Below, piece by piece: positions 13,364 through 23,400 of a DNA stretch of 64,000 nt; position 1 is the stretch's first letter, and each line of letters starts with the position of its first letter. The translations under genes and the position numbers were made by a program. The stretch covers positions 870,501 to 934,500 of the forward strand of contig NC_091874.1 of NCBI RefSeq assembly GCF_019399895.1, in the 5' to 3' direction. The stretch is from Cardiocondyla obscurior. Its lineage: Eukaryota > Arthropoda > Insecta > Hymenoptera > Formicidae. The notes below the pieces were generated by a model. It was not told the DNA's origin and made no database searches. It saw only the letters and a program-made list of their open reading frames with translations.

Positions 13364-16050
13364 ATTTTCAGCACCACTGCAGTTGTCAGGGATGCTACCG
13401 CCATTCCGATCTACATATTCACTTCAGTTTTATCGGGGCGCGCACACAAAGCTGCACATGCCCGTATATTTCATTTTATTTCAAGTTAAATACATCAAAT
13501 ATTCAGATGTCGAAGGCATTGAATAAAACTATTAAATAGCTCGTTTATTTTCCACTCGTTTCTTCCTTTCAGACATACAGAGAAACGACCAGCGTCGAAT
13601 AATATTAATTCGAAAAGCAAATAAAAATTAAATGAAACTCACGAACGAAGCGTCGTCGTTTTTATCAGAAACGAAATATCTCACCCTAGCGGTATTTATG
13701 TTATCGCGTTAGATCTCGAAACCAAAGTTACCGTCACAGAACTACGCTCGCGGTATCGCAATGCGATAGTAAAGATCAATCTGCGATTCGACGAACGTTC
13801 GTTAAAACATACAATATAACGTACGCAATGTAACGTAGAACGTAATGTAATCGCGAAACTTTGAACGACGTGGCGTCACACAATCGAACCGTACAATACT
13901 ATTTGTCTTGAAAACACGAAACGACGATTGTCGAGAAAGGAGAATACTGATAGACAACACCGTCCTGAGACACAGTGGTTGATATAACAGTCGGCCAATA
14001 TGGATATGGTGTCCCGAATAGGAAACGGTGTCATTGTTCTCTGCTCTTGTTTCAAGTGCGAAGCTTAACGGTCCTCGGATAATAATACCTTTGTGCTAAA
14101 ACACAGCCTGCTCGAACGTGGTACTTCTCCATGTCACCTACATCATTATAGTTGCCCGCTCTGTAAGGTACTGTGCTGTGTAAATCCCTTTAACAACGTC
14201 CACGATATAAACCGCCTTATTTTCTTCAACCCGTATATTCTACAGTTTGTTACGTTTGGCACGCTTTGCCGATATACGACTGTCTGTCCCACAGCGCGCG
14301 ACTTTAATTTTGATGAGACTTTTACTCCACGTATTCGCAAAGAAAAATACTCTATAAAAAGAGAGTTTATTTAAAAAATTTTCCTTTTTTTTTAAAGCTT
14401 AAATCAAAAATCAAGATAATTCTTTTAAAACATTTACATCTTTTTTTTTCTTATTCCTTTTCCTTCTTTTTTTTCTTTTTTTTTTTGTTTTATTTAAGTT
14501 AAACAAAAGTTATAATTGATTCTTCTCGATATCGCCGGCGGAATAATAATCTGCTGATCAAAAATATTCAGTATTACGCTTCATTGTTAATATGTGTCTA
14601 GTATAAATCTCTGCAATATTTTATCCATCATTTCCATCGTAGACGTGTAGTTTCATTCGATTATGATATTACGGTCATCGCGCTAAGCACACTTTTATCA
14701 GGAAACCGGCGCCGTTCTCGCAATTATCTCTAAATGGAACGCGAAATGTGTTTCACAATTTTGCGTTCGCGAATGACGGTGCCTCATTCGCTCGTCCATC
14801 GAAACGGTATAATACGTTGTCCCGGTCTAAATCACATATGCGCATTTATATAACTGGATTTCTAGAGGGACGTAGGCGACAGCGACTATCAGTTGCCGAG
14901 GCTTTCTCGTCGATGCGCGCGAAAAAAATACACAAAGATAGGAAGGGTAGAGCCGATCCTTATATTGTTCCTTCTCGATGTGCTCCTTTTTCTATTTTTT
15001 TCCCCCTTTTTTTTGGAGGAGATACCACGCGTGACAAAAATTCCGCGGTGAAGGGGCAATTTGCAGCGGAGTCGTAAATTGGGCGACCTAGGAACGTTAG
15101 TAACGTCGAAGGGTCAATTGATTCACTCAGCTGCGAGCTCCTTGTTAAAACTCAGTTCCACCGAAAGGCTTTCCTGTTCCTATAGAAACTTTAAGAAAAA
15201 CTAACGTTTTCAAATTTCCTCTCTCTCTGCAACTCTTTTCTGTAGCAATTATCTCAATTTTCCCAAATTATCTCATTTTCTACCATTACATAGGTTTCAA
15301 TCGTAGACATTTCCAAGAATATTTTTAATGAATAATTACATCATTTAAAAAGCATCCAAGGAGATATTATTTTTGAAATGCAATTTAGTAAACTGAACGA
15401 CGAAAATAACTGACGTAGCGAGAAGAATTATGCTATATGGGAATATATTATATTATAATATACTCTCCATGATAAATTTTAACAAGTAATTTACAGTACC
15501 CGAGAACCCTGGCAGGATATGTAAAATTTAAATAAAAAAATCTATGCTATATTTAAACTTGAGATGTACCTAAAAAGAATCTTATTAATTATGGATTTAT
15601 ATATTTCAAGAATTTTTGGCGTTCATCTTTAAATTATATTTTGATATTATCCAGCAGAATCCCGTCTATCGATTACAAGCTCTTGCATTCTCTCCTCTTT
15701 AAAACGTTGCGTCAAGTTTTTTTTACTGTAAATGTCGTAAAAAGGAAAGTTCGATCCGTAGGTATATAAAAGTGAAACAACAAAACTTTTACCGTTATGT
15801 GTTGACTGTGTAATTTCGTGTGTAAAATTACTTGTTCGCGGCGGAATCATGAATCTTCACAAGAAACGACGCGGAATAATAAATAGAAAAAATTAAATCG
15901 CATGTGTGTACGATTTAGATTAATTGTAACAAATTAATATTTCCTTAAATTTGAAAAAATTATACACAAAAAACAAAGTAAGAAATAAAATATATATTAT
16001 TACGGAAATGATTAATTGCAAACGTGATAAATATTCAAGTCTTTTTATAC

Positions 16051-16070
16051 AAAAAAAAAAAAAAAAAAAA
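16051..16070. repeat. Poly(A) run, 20 bases
   Basis: Twenty uninterrupted A. No retroposed gene or target duplication is visible next to it. Confidence 0.95.
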
Positions 16071-16572
16071 CGATAAAATCCCATAAATGTCACAATCGCG
16101 CCAGTTTATCCGCGTTTATATGCAAACTTAAATGTAAAACGATTCTGTCGGCTCCGATCAGCACCATTAACGTCAGTCTCCGCGTTGCATCGTACTTTCC
16201 CCTTGAATCCCACGGACATTAATCGAGTTTGACGTAACGTCCTATTTTCCTCTACCTCAAGATCCGGAAACAGGTTAACTAGATACCGCCAACTTTGCCA
16301 CTGTGTCGTATCTCAGGAGGATAAAGTACGCCGCACAAGTACTACGATGTAGATCGCGATTCACCACCACCCCTTCGGGGAATTATTTAGCGACAACTGT
16401 TGTACATTAACGCAATGCAAATTATTACAATGACATAAATGAGAAAAAGTAAATTAAACATCATCTAAAAAATAGTATTCAACACTATTATTTAGTATTT
16501 TTTTATGATAACGATAGAAATTCAAATTTATTTCATTGTGCGTGCAATTATAATTATATCATTTCTTTTAAT

Positions 16573-16578
16573 TTTATT
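16573..16578 (-). terminator. Polyadenylation signal of the nested secreted-protein gene
   Basis: AATAAA on the minus strand, about 100 bases downstream of the stop codon at 16678-16676. The distance is normal for a short insect 3' untranslated region. Confidence 0.55.
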
Positions 16579-16675
16579 ATTTCGTTGTTTTTTTCTCTCT
16601 AGTAATTTGTGCTTCTGTTAACGATAAATTTTAAGTTGCATCGGTCTTGCCATTTGCAATTATTTAATAATTTAA

Positions 16676-17309
16676 TCAATTGCCAGTAGCAGTAGTTGTT
16701 TGAGGTTCCGAAGATGTTGCCGCTACAGTTGTATAGGTTGTTTGAGGTTCCGAAGATGTTGCCGCTACAGTTGAGTAGGTTATTTCAGATTCCCCAGAAG
16801 AAGTTGATGTCTCAATAGTCGGAGTACCGGTTGGCCTTCCAGTCGTATCGCCTGGATGATGAGAGCAATCACAATGAGGCCCTTTCGGCGGCGGTGGTGG
16901 TGGTGGTCGTCTACCATCAATTCTTCCATTTAACGGTGGTGGTAGTCTACCATCAATTCTTCCATTTAACGGTGGTGGTAGTCTACCATCAATTATTCTA
17001 TTTAACGGTCGTGGTAACCATTGATTTACATCAATGCCACGAATAAATGGTAGCCGGTCGAAAGACGGTGGGTTGAAAGGCTCATTTCTTAATGGTTCAA
17101 ATTCAAGATCATTTCGTCCAGCAGTTTGCGATGAGTAACCATTGGGAGAATTCCAGTATAATTGTTTCTTTGCACAGAACGATGGTATCAAATATTACTT
17201 TTTAAAAACTTATAGGTAAATAATCGATATTCGAATAGAGACTTACGGAATTCTGGATCATGGTGCACACCATGATCGCAATGACCATGAAAATCGTTGT
17301 TACTTTCAT
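16676..17309 (-). CDS. Secreted proline-rich, mucin-tailed small protein (two exons, nested gene)
   Basis: Exon 1 is 17309-17247 and encodes a signal peptide (MKVTTIFMVIAIMVCTMIQNS), followed by a donor with a perfect GTAAGT. Exon 2 is 17167-16676. The 79-bp intron ends TTCTGTGCAAAG, the only AG in the interval that keeps the frame open. The joined product is 184 residues. Residues 72-107 are three 12-residue repeats of the type LPPPLNGRIDGR, the first diverged. Next come a seven-proline run, a Cys-Asp-Cys with His-His nearby (about 120-125), and a Thr/Ser-rich tail in which a 14-residue unit (TVAATSSEPQT core) is duplicated. The tail should be heavily O-glycosylated; this is inference. A TATA box lies 67 bases upstream and a poly(A) signal downstream, so the gene looks complete. 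It sits on the same strand as, and possibly inside an intron of, the larger gene. I cannot assign a family. Salivary, venom, silk-associated, cuticular or immune peptide roles are all possible. Confidence 0.75.
16696..16779 (-). repeat. 42-bp tandem repeat, two copies, coding
   Basis: Units 16696-16737 and 16738-16779 differ only near one end (GTATAGG versus GAGTAGG on the plus strand). They encode the duplicated 14-residue Thr/Ser-rich unit of the nested gene's tail and are in frame, so copy number can change without breaking the protein. Confidence 0.95.
16910..17017 (-). repeat. 36-bp tandem repeat, three copies, coding
   Basis: Units 16910-16945 and 16946-16981 are almost identical; 16982-17017 carries a few changes. 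They encode the 12-residue proline-rich repeats of the nested gene. The near-identity of the first two units suggests a recent duplication. Confidence 0.95.
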
Positions 17310-17375
17310 ATTGCTACCTTACACTGGCATACAATGCTTGCACTCTAAATGGTTACGACCGCACTCTAGCAACGA

Positions 17376-17383
17376 TATTTATA
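17376..17383 (-). promoter_or_regulatory. TATA box of the nested secreted-protein gene
   Basis: TATAAATA on the minus strand, in the context GGTATAAATATCG. Transcription would start near 17350, giving a 5' leader of about 40 bases before the ATG at 17309. A strong TATA box and short leader are usual for highly expressed, tissue-specific secreted proteins; this is inference. Confidence 0.65.
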
Positions 17384-18380
17384 CCGTACCGCTGAATAAC
17401 GTTTATTTACGCGTCTGTTTCGCCACTTGCGTAGTCTGTTGTCAACTATATTCTATACGTATAATGAGAATAATTAATGATATCATAAAGCATCGATATA
17501 TTTTCCGCATTCTTTTAAACATATGTTACTTATATGAAACTGCCATATGCCTATGCGGAAGTTACGTCAAAGTATACATTTATTACTCGTCAAACTTAAT
17601 TATTCAGAATAATAATCGCGAATTTGTTGCACTTGAGGGTGCAACTGCAGTTTCTTCTTTAATTTTTATATGCCGCACGTACCTACATGTATATTTTAAT
17701 ATGTATACATATTTCATGTATGCAATTGTAACGAGTCTCTAAGTGTGCGTTTGGTATTTCGCGCTGCATAAAATTAATTGAATTCTATCTCGAATTACAA
17801 CACAGATCGTTCAAGGGGTTGTAAACGACTAGCGTTAGCTGTACACTCAACTATTGAATACCGCGGTGCAAATGATAACGGATAACCTTGTACAAGCTGT
17901 ACTCAATTATACCACAACGTATCCCAAGGCCGCAACATCAACGTAAACGCCACGGCTGACCGTTCTATTGTTATTTCAAAATATGTAATGTGCTATTGAA
18001 ACTGGATAACTGAATATTCCACCCCGTATAATAGAATAACAGAATAAAATCGAATATTCTGCTTTTCACATCTCAAATTAATTTCATCGAATCGTATCGC
18101 ATAAACTGTAATTCTGACGTTTATCCGAAGAGTAAAATACACATTATTCAAATGGAAAAGATAATTATGTAAATTAATTTATCGCTGTTATTTCTCCCTT
18201 AGCAAATTTTTACATTAATAGAGCGCGAGAGAATTTTGATTTGTCTATAATAAATTCAATTCCCTTAATAACATACAGAAATTTTAATAAAGTAACATTT
18301 ATTGTATATTATTTTAGTAAAATTAATTTTTTTTATTAATTATTAGTTATATTACCAATCAATTTTATTGGCGGTCGCAT
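17384..18380. other. Spacer between nested gene and retrotransposon remnant
   Basis: No supported gene. A plus-strand frame at 17260-17742 overlaps the signal-peptide exon and promoter of the nested gene in antisense and has no recognisable domain. At 17622-17641 a hairpin (GTTGCAC, six-base loop, GTGCAAC) resembles the outer end of the LTR at 20075, but the similarity stops after about 20 bases. The element homology appears to end just below the gag stop, somewhere near 18370. Confidence 0.5.
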
Positions 18381-18402
18381 TTATTTTCGCGCCTGTTTCC
18401 GC

Positions 18403-19623
18403 TCATGGTAAGGAGAAACGATTGGCGGATCTACTGTTTTTGCAATTGCGTCTCGTGTGTCCAATTTTTCCGCATTTTTGACAATTAATCGACGCGCGCC
18501 GATTAAACGGGGAATAGGATTTTTCGCGTTTTGTGTATTTCCAGACGGTTTCTTCGGTGGTGGCCTCCGCAATTGCTTCCGATAATGTCGAATAGTTTCG
18601 AGATCGAACTATCGTCTGTAGGTGTGAGTGTAGCCCGTTCTGATAAATGTATAACACCTGTTTTTGAATAGAGTCCCAAATCCCTCGTTTTTGGCCGATC
18701 GTATATGATGGGTCTTCGCTCAACGCTTCATATAAATCTGTGGCGAGTATATCTGCTCGATCTCCGAATGCTTGAGCGCTTTCGCCCGCTCGCTGTCGTA
18801 GCTGATTAAATTCGATTTGTAATTGCGATAATTCGTACCTTAGCATATAATTATTCTCGATTTCCTTTATAAATTGTTCGAAGCTTGTTATCTTGATGGC
18901 TTCGAATCGTGATAGCGCGCGTCCCTTGAGTTTGGTGTATAATATTGCGACCAACAGCTCGTGTTTGTCCATCGGATCTACTCGGCGCGCCGCGTATTCG
19001 CACGCCTTCGTGAATACTTTCACTTGCGTGTCGTTTCCGTCGAATTCCGGAATTAGTTCTATAGCATCTATAAACGGGATAAATTCGCGGGATTGATTTA
19101 ACAAGAATCTCACGTCCTCGAAGTGACATTCGCGTGTTTCTCTAAACTCCGGGTCTGTTGTCCGCGTACACTGCAGACGGTCTTCTGACGCGTTGCGGTT
19201 CGTTTCTAGGCGATCAAGTCGCCTAGTTACATCTTGAATAGCGTCTAATATCGTTATGATAGTGTCGTCCTGCGAGAGAGTAGGCCTCTGCGGTGGGAGA
19301 GGTGAAGAATGAGCACGATTAGAATGCTCTTTCTCTTCTTTATCTTCCGTGGGAGGAACACCGCCCGCTGCTTCGTCTTGTGACGCGGGGTTATTCGAAG
19401 CGTCTCCTTGATCGGTTATTGTCAATGCGAAATTTTTTTCGTTGGCCGTACGTATAGACGTGTTGGCGGATGAACGTGTTCGTCTGCTTTGTATGATCAC
19501 GTTTTCGTACGTGGCTTTCTTCGGCCCGGTTACGTTTACGTCGTCGTATTCGTTGCTTGATTCACGGAGAAAATCTGCATGCCATGTGTCAGTGAGTCTC
19601 GGGTTTTCGTGGTTACGCGACAT
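18403..19623 (-). CDS. gag: LTR-retrotransposon Gag polyprotein (pol missing)
   Basis: An intact frame of 406 residues starts at the ATG 19623-19621 (context TTTTCAAATGTC). The same frame is open another 64 codons upstream into the leader, but that part looks untranslated. The first 150 or so residues are polar and low-complexity. The middle has a capsid-like helical region with the motif IPEFDGNDTQVKVF and a later LKGRALSRF segment, as in Gag proteins of Ty3/gypsy-type elements. Near the C-terminus (about residues 381-394) there is one zinc knuckle, CQKCGKIGHTRRNC, which fits C-x2-C-x4-H-x4-C and binds packaged RNA. There is no protease, reverse transcriptase or integrase after the stop. An overlapping frame continues to 18381 but encodes no recognisable pol. 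Ty3/gypsy is favoured; BEL/Pao is not excluded. The frame is undamaged, so the insertion is fairly young or Gag has been preserved. Confidence 0.88.
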   Translation of the reverse strand: MSRNHENPRLTDTWHADFLRESSNEYDDVNVTGPKKATYENVIIQSRRTRSSANTSIRTANEKNFALTITDQGDASNNPASQDEAAGGVPPTEDKEEKEHSNRAHSSPLPPQRPTLSQDDTIITILDAIQDVTRRLDRLETNRNASEDRLQCTRTTDPEFRETRECHFEDVRFLLNQSREFIPFIDAIELIPEFDGNDTQVKVFTKACEYAARRVDPMDKHELLVAILYTKLKGRALSRFEAIKITSFEQFIKEIENNYMLRYELSQLQIEFNQLRQRAGESAQAFGDRADILATDLYEALSEDPSYTIGQKRGIWDSIQKQVLYIYQNGLHSHLQTIVRSRNYSTLSEAIAEATTEETVWKYTKREKSYSPFNRRASINCQKCGKIGHTRRNCKNSRSANRFSLP

Positions 19624-20053
19624 TTGAAAATTTTTTTTATTTCGTTTAACAAAATTTTTTATATATCGCGTCGTGCGCGGTCGCGTCTTTTCGCGTTGCG
19701 GCGTCTGCTCGTTTAATGGGAAGGAAGTCAGTAATAGGCTCTCTGGCCGGGATCGCGCACAAGTATTTTCGCTTGCCCTTTCGAACCAAGTATAAAATAA
19801 TTCGGACTTACACAAACGATATATAACGCATGCTGGGTTGTTGGTTGTCTGCCGAGGTCTTTTTTCGTTTTATGCTGCGCTGTGAGTGTCGCTTCGGCGG
19901 GTCTCTGTAACGTGAGCTGCTTAGTAGTCGTTACTGTTAACTTCGTTCTCCTTTTTAGCGTTTTCTGTTTCTCTTTGTTTCAGGCGTCTTCTATCTACAC
20001 CATCGCCAGGCATAAATCGACGGAGCCAGAACTGCCACGCTTCCGGGGGGCGG
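19624..20053 (-). other. Retrotransposon 5' leader
   Basis: This is the stretch of about 430 bases between the primer-binding site and the gag ATG, where an RNA packaging signal would be expected. It holds no separate gene. A plus-strand frame at 19882-20130 is antisense noise. Confidence 0.7.
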
Positions 20054-20071
20054 ATCCCACCGTTGCCACCA
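20054..20071 (-). other. Primer-binding site for reverse transcription
   Basis: Three bases after the LTR end the minus strand reads TGGTGGCAACGGTGGGAT. Its complement ends in CCA and has the layout of a tRNA 3' end: CCCAC of the T-stem, CGTTGCC of the acceptor stem, discriminator A, then CCA. I cannot say which tRNA it is without a tRNA set from the host. Confidence 0.7.
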
Positions 20072-20168
20072 ATTTGTTGCACCTTAGCGGGTGCACGGGG
20101 TCCAATTACTTAGGCGAAAGTGATAATTAAAATAAAATCTTCTTTTTCTTTAAAAAACTGGAGTTGGT

Positions 20169-20174
20169 TTTATT
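20169..20174 (-). terminator. LTR polyadenylation signal
   Basis: AATAAA on the minus strand in the context GAGAAATAAAACC, about 65 bases after the predicted start of transcription. This is where an R-region poly(A) signal is expected. Confidence 0.6.
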
Positions 20175-20237
20175 TCTCCTTCGTTGCGTACAAGATACTT
20201 GTCGCGGTTAGAGTTACGTGCCGCTAGCTCGTAACGT

Positions 20238-20279
20238 ACTGACTTGCACGAGCTCCGGGGCTCGTGCATTTTATATTAT
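20238..20279 (-). promoter_or_regulatory. LTR core promoter: TATA, palindrome, initiator
   Basis: On the minus strand ATAATATAAAATGC (20279-20266) is followed by a perfect 8-bp stem, GCACGAGC with GCTCGTGC around six bases (20267-20246), then the initiator TCAGT at 20242-20238. The TATA-to-initiator distance is about 32 bases, as in arthropod core promoters. The palindrome fills the space between the two. Confidence 0.65.
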
Positions 20280-20484
20280 TTTGTAATGCTTCGTCAGCAT
20301 AATTGCGGAAGGTATTGGCCGAGTGGTTTGCTGTCTTCCGCTGATATCGCGATGTGTCGAAAATACTGACATGTCAGCACCGTAGGTTCAGCGGATTCCA
20401 ACGGTTTGGCAATCTGCTAAGCCCTCGCTGTAAAATTAACGCACGCGGGGTCAATCACCTGCGCCTAAGGCTCGGATTACAACA

Positions 20485-23400
20485 TAAGTGATAATGAATA
20501 TAAAATTTAAAACAAAATAATTTGCGTTAATTTTATATTGTTAAATAATTGATGAACACAAACTGTACTTCTTACAGGATATTTAACGCCTTTTCCATTG
20601 TCACTAACAAAATGAGATTTATGTAATGATTCTTATGCAACTACACGATAAAAAAAGTAGACTACAAATGTATAGAATGCCCGATAATGCAAGCATTATC
20701 GACATCTTAAGCTGCTTTTGTCGTTTTACACATAACAAAAAAAAAACGTGAGAACAAGATTGATACAAAAATCGAATGATTATTCGGATAAAAGCTATTT
20801 CTGTATTCCAAATTTTATATTAAGTTGAAAATTTCAATTTTATGAGCTGTTGCTATCTAGAACTGGGTCATCGATTTAATTTTAGTTTATAAAGCTAGAG
20901 CGAAAGAACTGTTCGACAGAGAGGACAATTTTTTTATTAGATCATACATTGCAAGCATAAACTATAACAAAAAAATTTTAAGACTACTTTCAACCGATCT
21001 TTGTTCAAGTTTTTCGTAACAAAATAAATTACTTGATCGCGTGGGTGCAACAGTATTATATATTCCAAATTTAAGTAAGCAAACAATTAGACGATAACGT
21101 AATACGTTATAATATTTTTTTAAACAAATGTATTAATCCGAATTTAATTTTTGCCTGATAACATAACGTAAAATAACGATAATTTTTTAGAGAGATTAAA
21201 ACTATCAACGATAAGTGATGGATGTGTGAAATGTCAAACAATTAATATGTTAAAATGAAGACCGATTAGGTTCGAAGGTCTTAAAATTCATTATCGTTAT
21301 TGATCTAAAAATTCACGTCCCCTTATGAAATAAAAGCTTGACGGACGCGACTGACCCGTCAAATAAAGATTCGAGAAGAAGTCGTTTTTCACAGGCGTTG
21401 TCGGCCACGTTGTAAAAATGCAGATACCGTACCTACTACAAGACCAGTTTTCAATGCGGTGTCATCTTGCCGTGTAAAAAGATACCTCGCATAAAAAGAT
21501 AACCGCGATACATCACGGCGTCGATCGGATTTCCGGTAAAATTTTATATAGAATATAGCGCTGGAAAGCACGAGCGCGAGCGATGGGATTCCACAAATGA
21601 GAGCGAGTCCATTCTAGCGGGATCTGCAAATAGGCCATGCGTTGTTGTACGAAAAAGATATGGAATCCGGTCGTAACAGCCTTTAGAATTTAAACGTTCG
21701 TCCAAAGATCGCTCGATTTAGATTCGAAATTATTTCCGACTCGAAATTTACATCACCGGCATTGTGAGCCACAATCGTCAGATTTACACGAAATTTTGAC
21801 AAAATCGCAGATCTTACGCATCTAAATATTTCACACAAGCTTCTGTGGTAGATGATTTAATTTACAATTTTTGAATTAAATATTTATTTGAGAATGGCAA
21901 AACAAATTATCCGTTACCTAATTAAATAGAAAGAAAAGTGGCAATTGTTCTGCAATTTTAATGATAGGATTATTACGCCTCTTGTTACTTTTTTTATTAC
22001 AACGCAAAAAATAACAAAGTTGAGAAAAAAGTGCTGGTTGAATTGTCAGAGGACGTATTAATATTTCACAATGCTGTAAATTCGTGTGGCAGCGGTGCAC
22101 CTGAGGGTACAAAATTTTGAGGTAACAACCTTGGCTACAACAGCATTTAGTATACGCAATTAAAATTATTGTCTTAAATTTGTCAAGTACGCGAAGCACA
22201 TTTATCAAAAATATAACTGGCGCACATAGAAGTTTAAAATGGTGCACATTCCCTTAACGAACAACCGCTGTGCTCAAATTAAATTTTGTAACATTACTCA
22301 CGCTTAATATAAGAAGAGGTCTATCGAAAAAATTCAATTCGTCCTAAACAAAATTTAACGTGAAATTGATAAATGTATTTTAGTTTTAAATTTATGTACC
22401 TATAGCTATTTTCATATAATTTTTTAATATTCTTTTTTTCAATTTTCGTGAATTATTTTATTTTTACGTAACATCGTCTAATTTAACGTTACATTATAAA
22501 TATTGTTCCAGCGACCGAGTATATTCACCCACCATCTTTGCGATAGCACCCCCATGACTACTTTCATCCAATACGCATTAAAGGCGATGTCCTAAGAGGT
22601 AAACGTCGAACGATAACGACGACAAGCGGCTTTCGACGTGAGAGAAAGACAGAAAAGAACGAGCGGAGGGTTGCGCCCCAGCAATTCTCGTAAAGCCCGA
22701 TAGATCGTTCAATAGCAAACCGAGTGGAAAGACGAAATCAACGTCAACTCAACGTATCTAGTCTACAACTGGCACATAAACACGCCATCGCACCGATATC
22801 CATAAGCATAAACGGCTGTTATCCCGCACATGTTCCGACTGGGAAGCGAAGGAATGCAGCTCGACTCGGGAGTGTCGAATTTTCAAACGGAAGCGAAAAT
22901 TCACGGGAACGTTTCCAAAAGAATCAAAATAAGTTCGGCTTGCGAGACTTACATGTAAAGTGAGCTGGATCGCTTTTAGAGACATTTCACGTGAAATTGT
23001 ATTAAACATATACTTATTTTACAACCTGTAATTTAGGTCGCCCACGTATGGCACTTCTCGTCTCGAAATAACCAAGAGATTCTCTCGGTCGTATCTTCCG
23101 CGCGAATGGAATCTGTTTCTCGGCGGTAGCACGGCACATCTTTCAAGCGCCGTCGGGTTCGAGGGTGTACATTTGCGATGTTCGAATGTATTCATATTCC
23201 GTATTCAAGATGCGAATGTCAGTTGCCGCGCTCAAGATGCCAGAAGCGTCTCAACTATTGTTAGACCGAACCCAAGAGAAGTTACGCATCTATTTAACGT
23301 TGCACCATTGCAATGGTCCTAAGAGACGTTGTACGTACGCGATACCGTCTTATTGCTGTTGCGAGACCCTGATTGCAAAATATGGGTCGTTTAAAGCGGT

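Larger units (their letters stand above)
12152..16572. other. Probable intronic DNA, no supported gene
   Basis: This is AT-rich sequence with GT and AT microsatellites near 13297-13363, several T-rich runs near 14380-14500 and a 20-base poly(A) at 16051. The longest frames (93 codons at 14093 on the plus strand, 109 codons at 14748 on the plus strand) show no recognisable domain or splice context. A patch at about 12731-12835 begins TTAACCCT and contains an inverted pair (TTGGTTTGAAC / GTTCAAACCC). It may be a decayed transposon end, but I found no matching other end. Confidence 0.5.
20075..20484 (-). mobile_element. 5' long terminal repeat (410 bp)
   Basis: In element orientation it starts TGTTGTAATCC at 20484 and ends GGTGCAACA at 20075, so the ends form the short inverted repeat TGTTG/CAACA usual for LTRs. 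It is followed after three bases by the primer-binding site. It contains a TATA-like box, an arthropod initiator TCAGT and an AATAAA, in the right order. No second LTR lies in the window, so neither the insertion target duplication nor the age from LTR divergence can be read. Confidence 0.82.

Noticed and set aside
14093..14374. Plus-strand frame with CPLC, reminiscent of a zinc-finger start ending in a donor AAG|GTACTG
   Set aside because: Only one half of a C2H2 finger is present, the upstream frame is not coding-like, and both strands are open.
17260..17742. 160-codon plus-strand frame with hydrophobic stretches
   Set aside because: It lies antisense to the signal-peptide exon and promoter of the nested gene, has no domain, and its composition follows the local AT-rich background.
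20319..20335. tRNA-like A-box (TTGGCCGAGTGGTT) inside the LTR
   Set aside because: It matches a Ser/Leu tRNA A-box, but there is no proper B-box (only GGTTCAGCGG) and I could not find a cloverleaf with matching acceptor ends.
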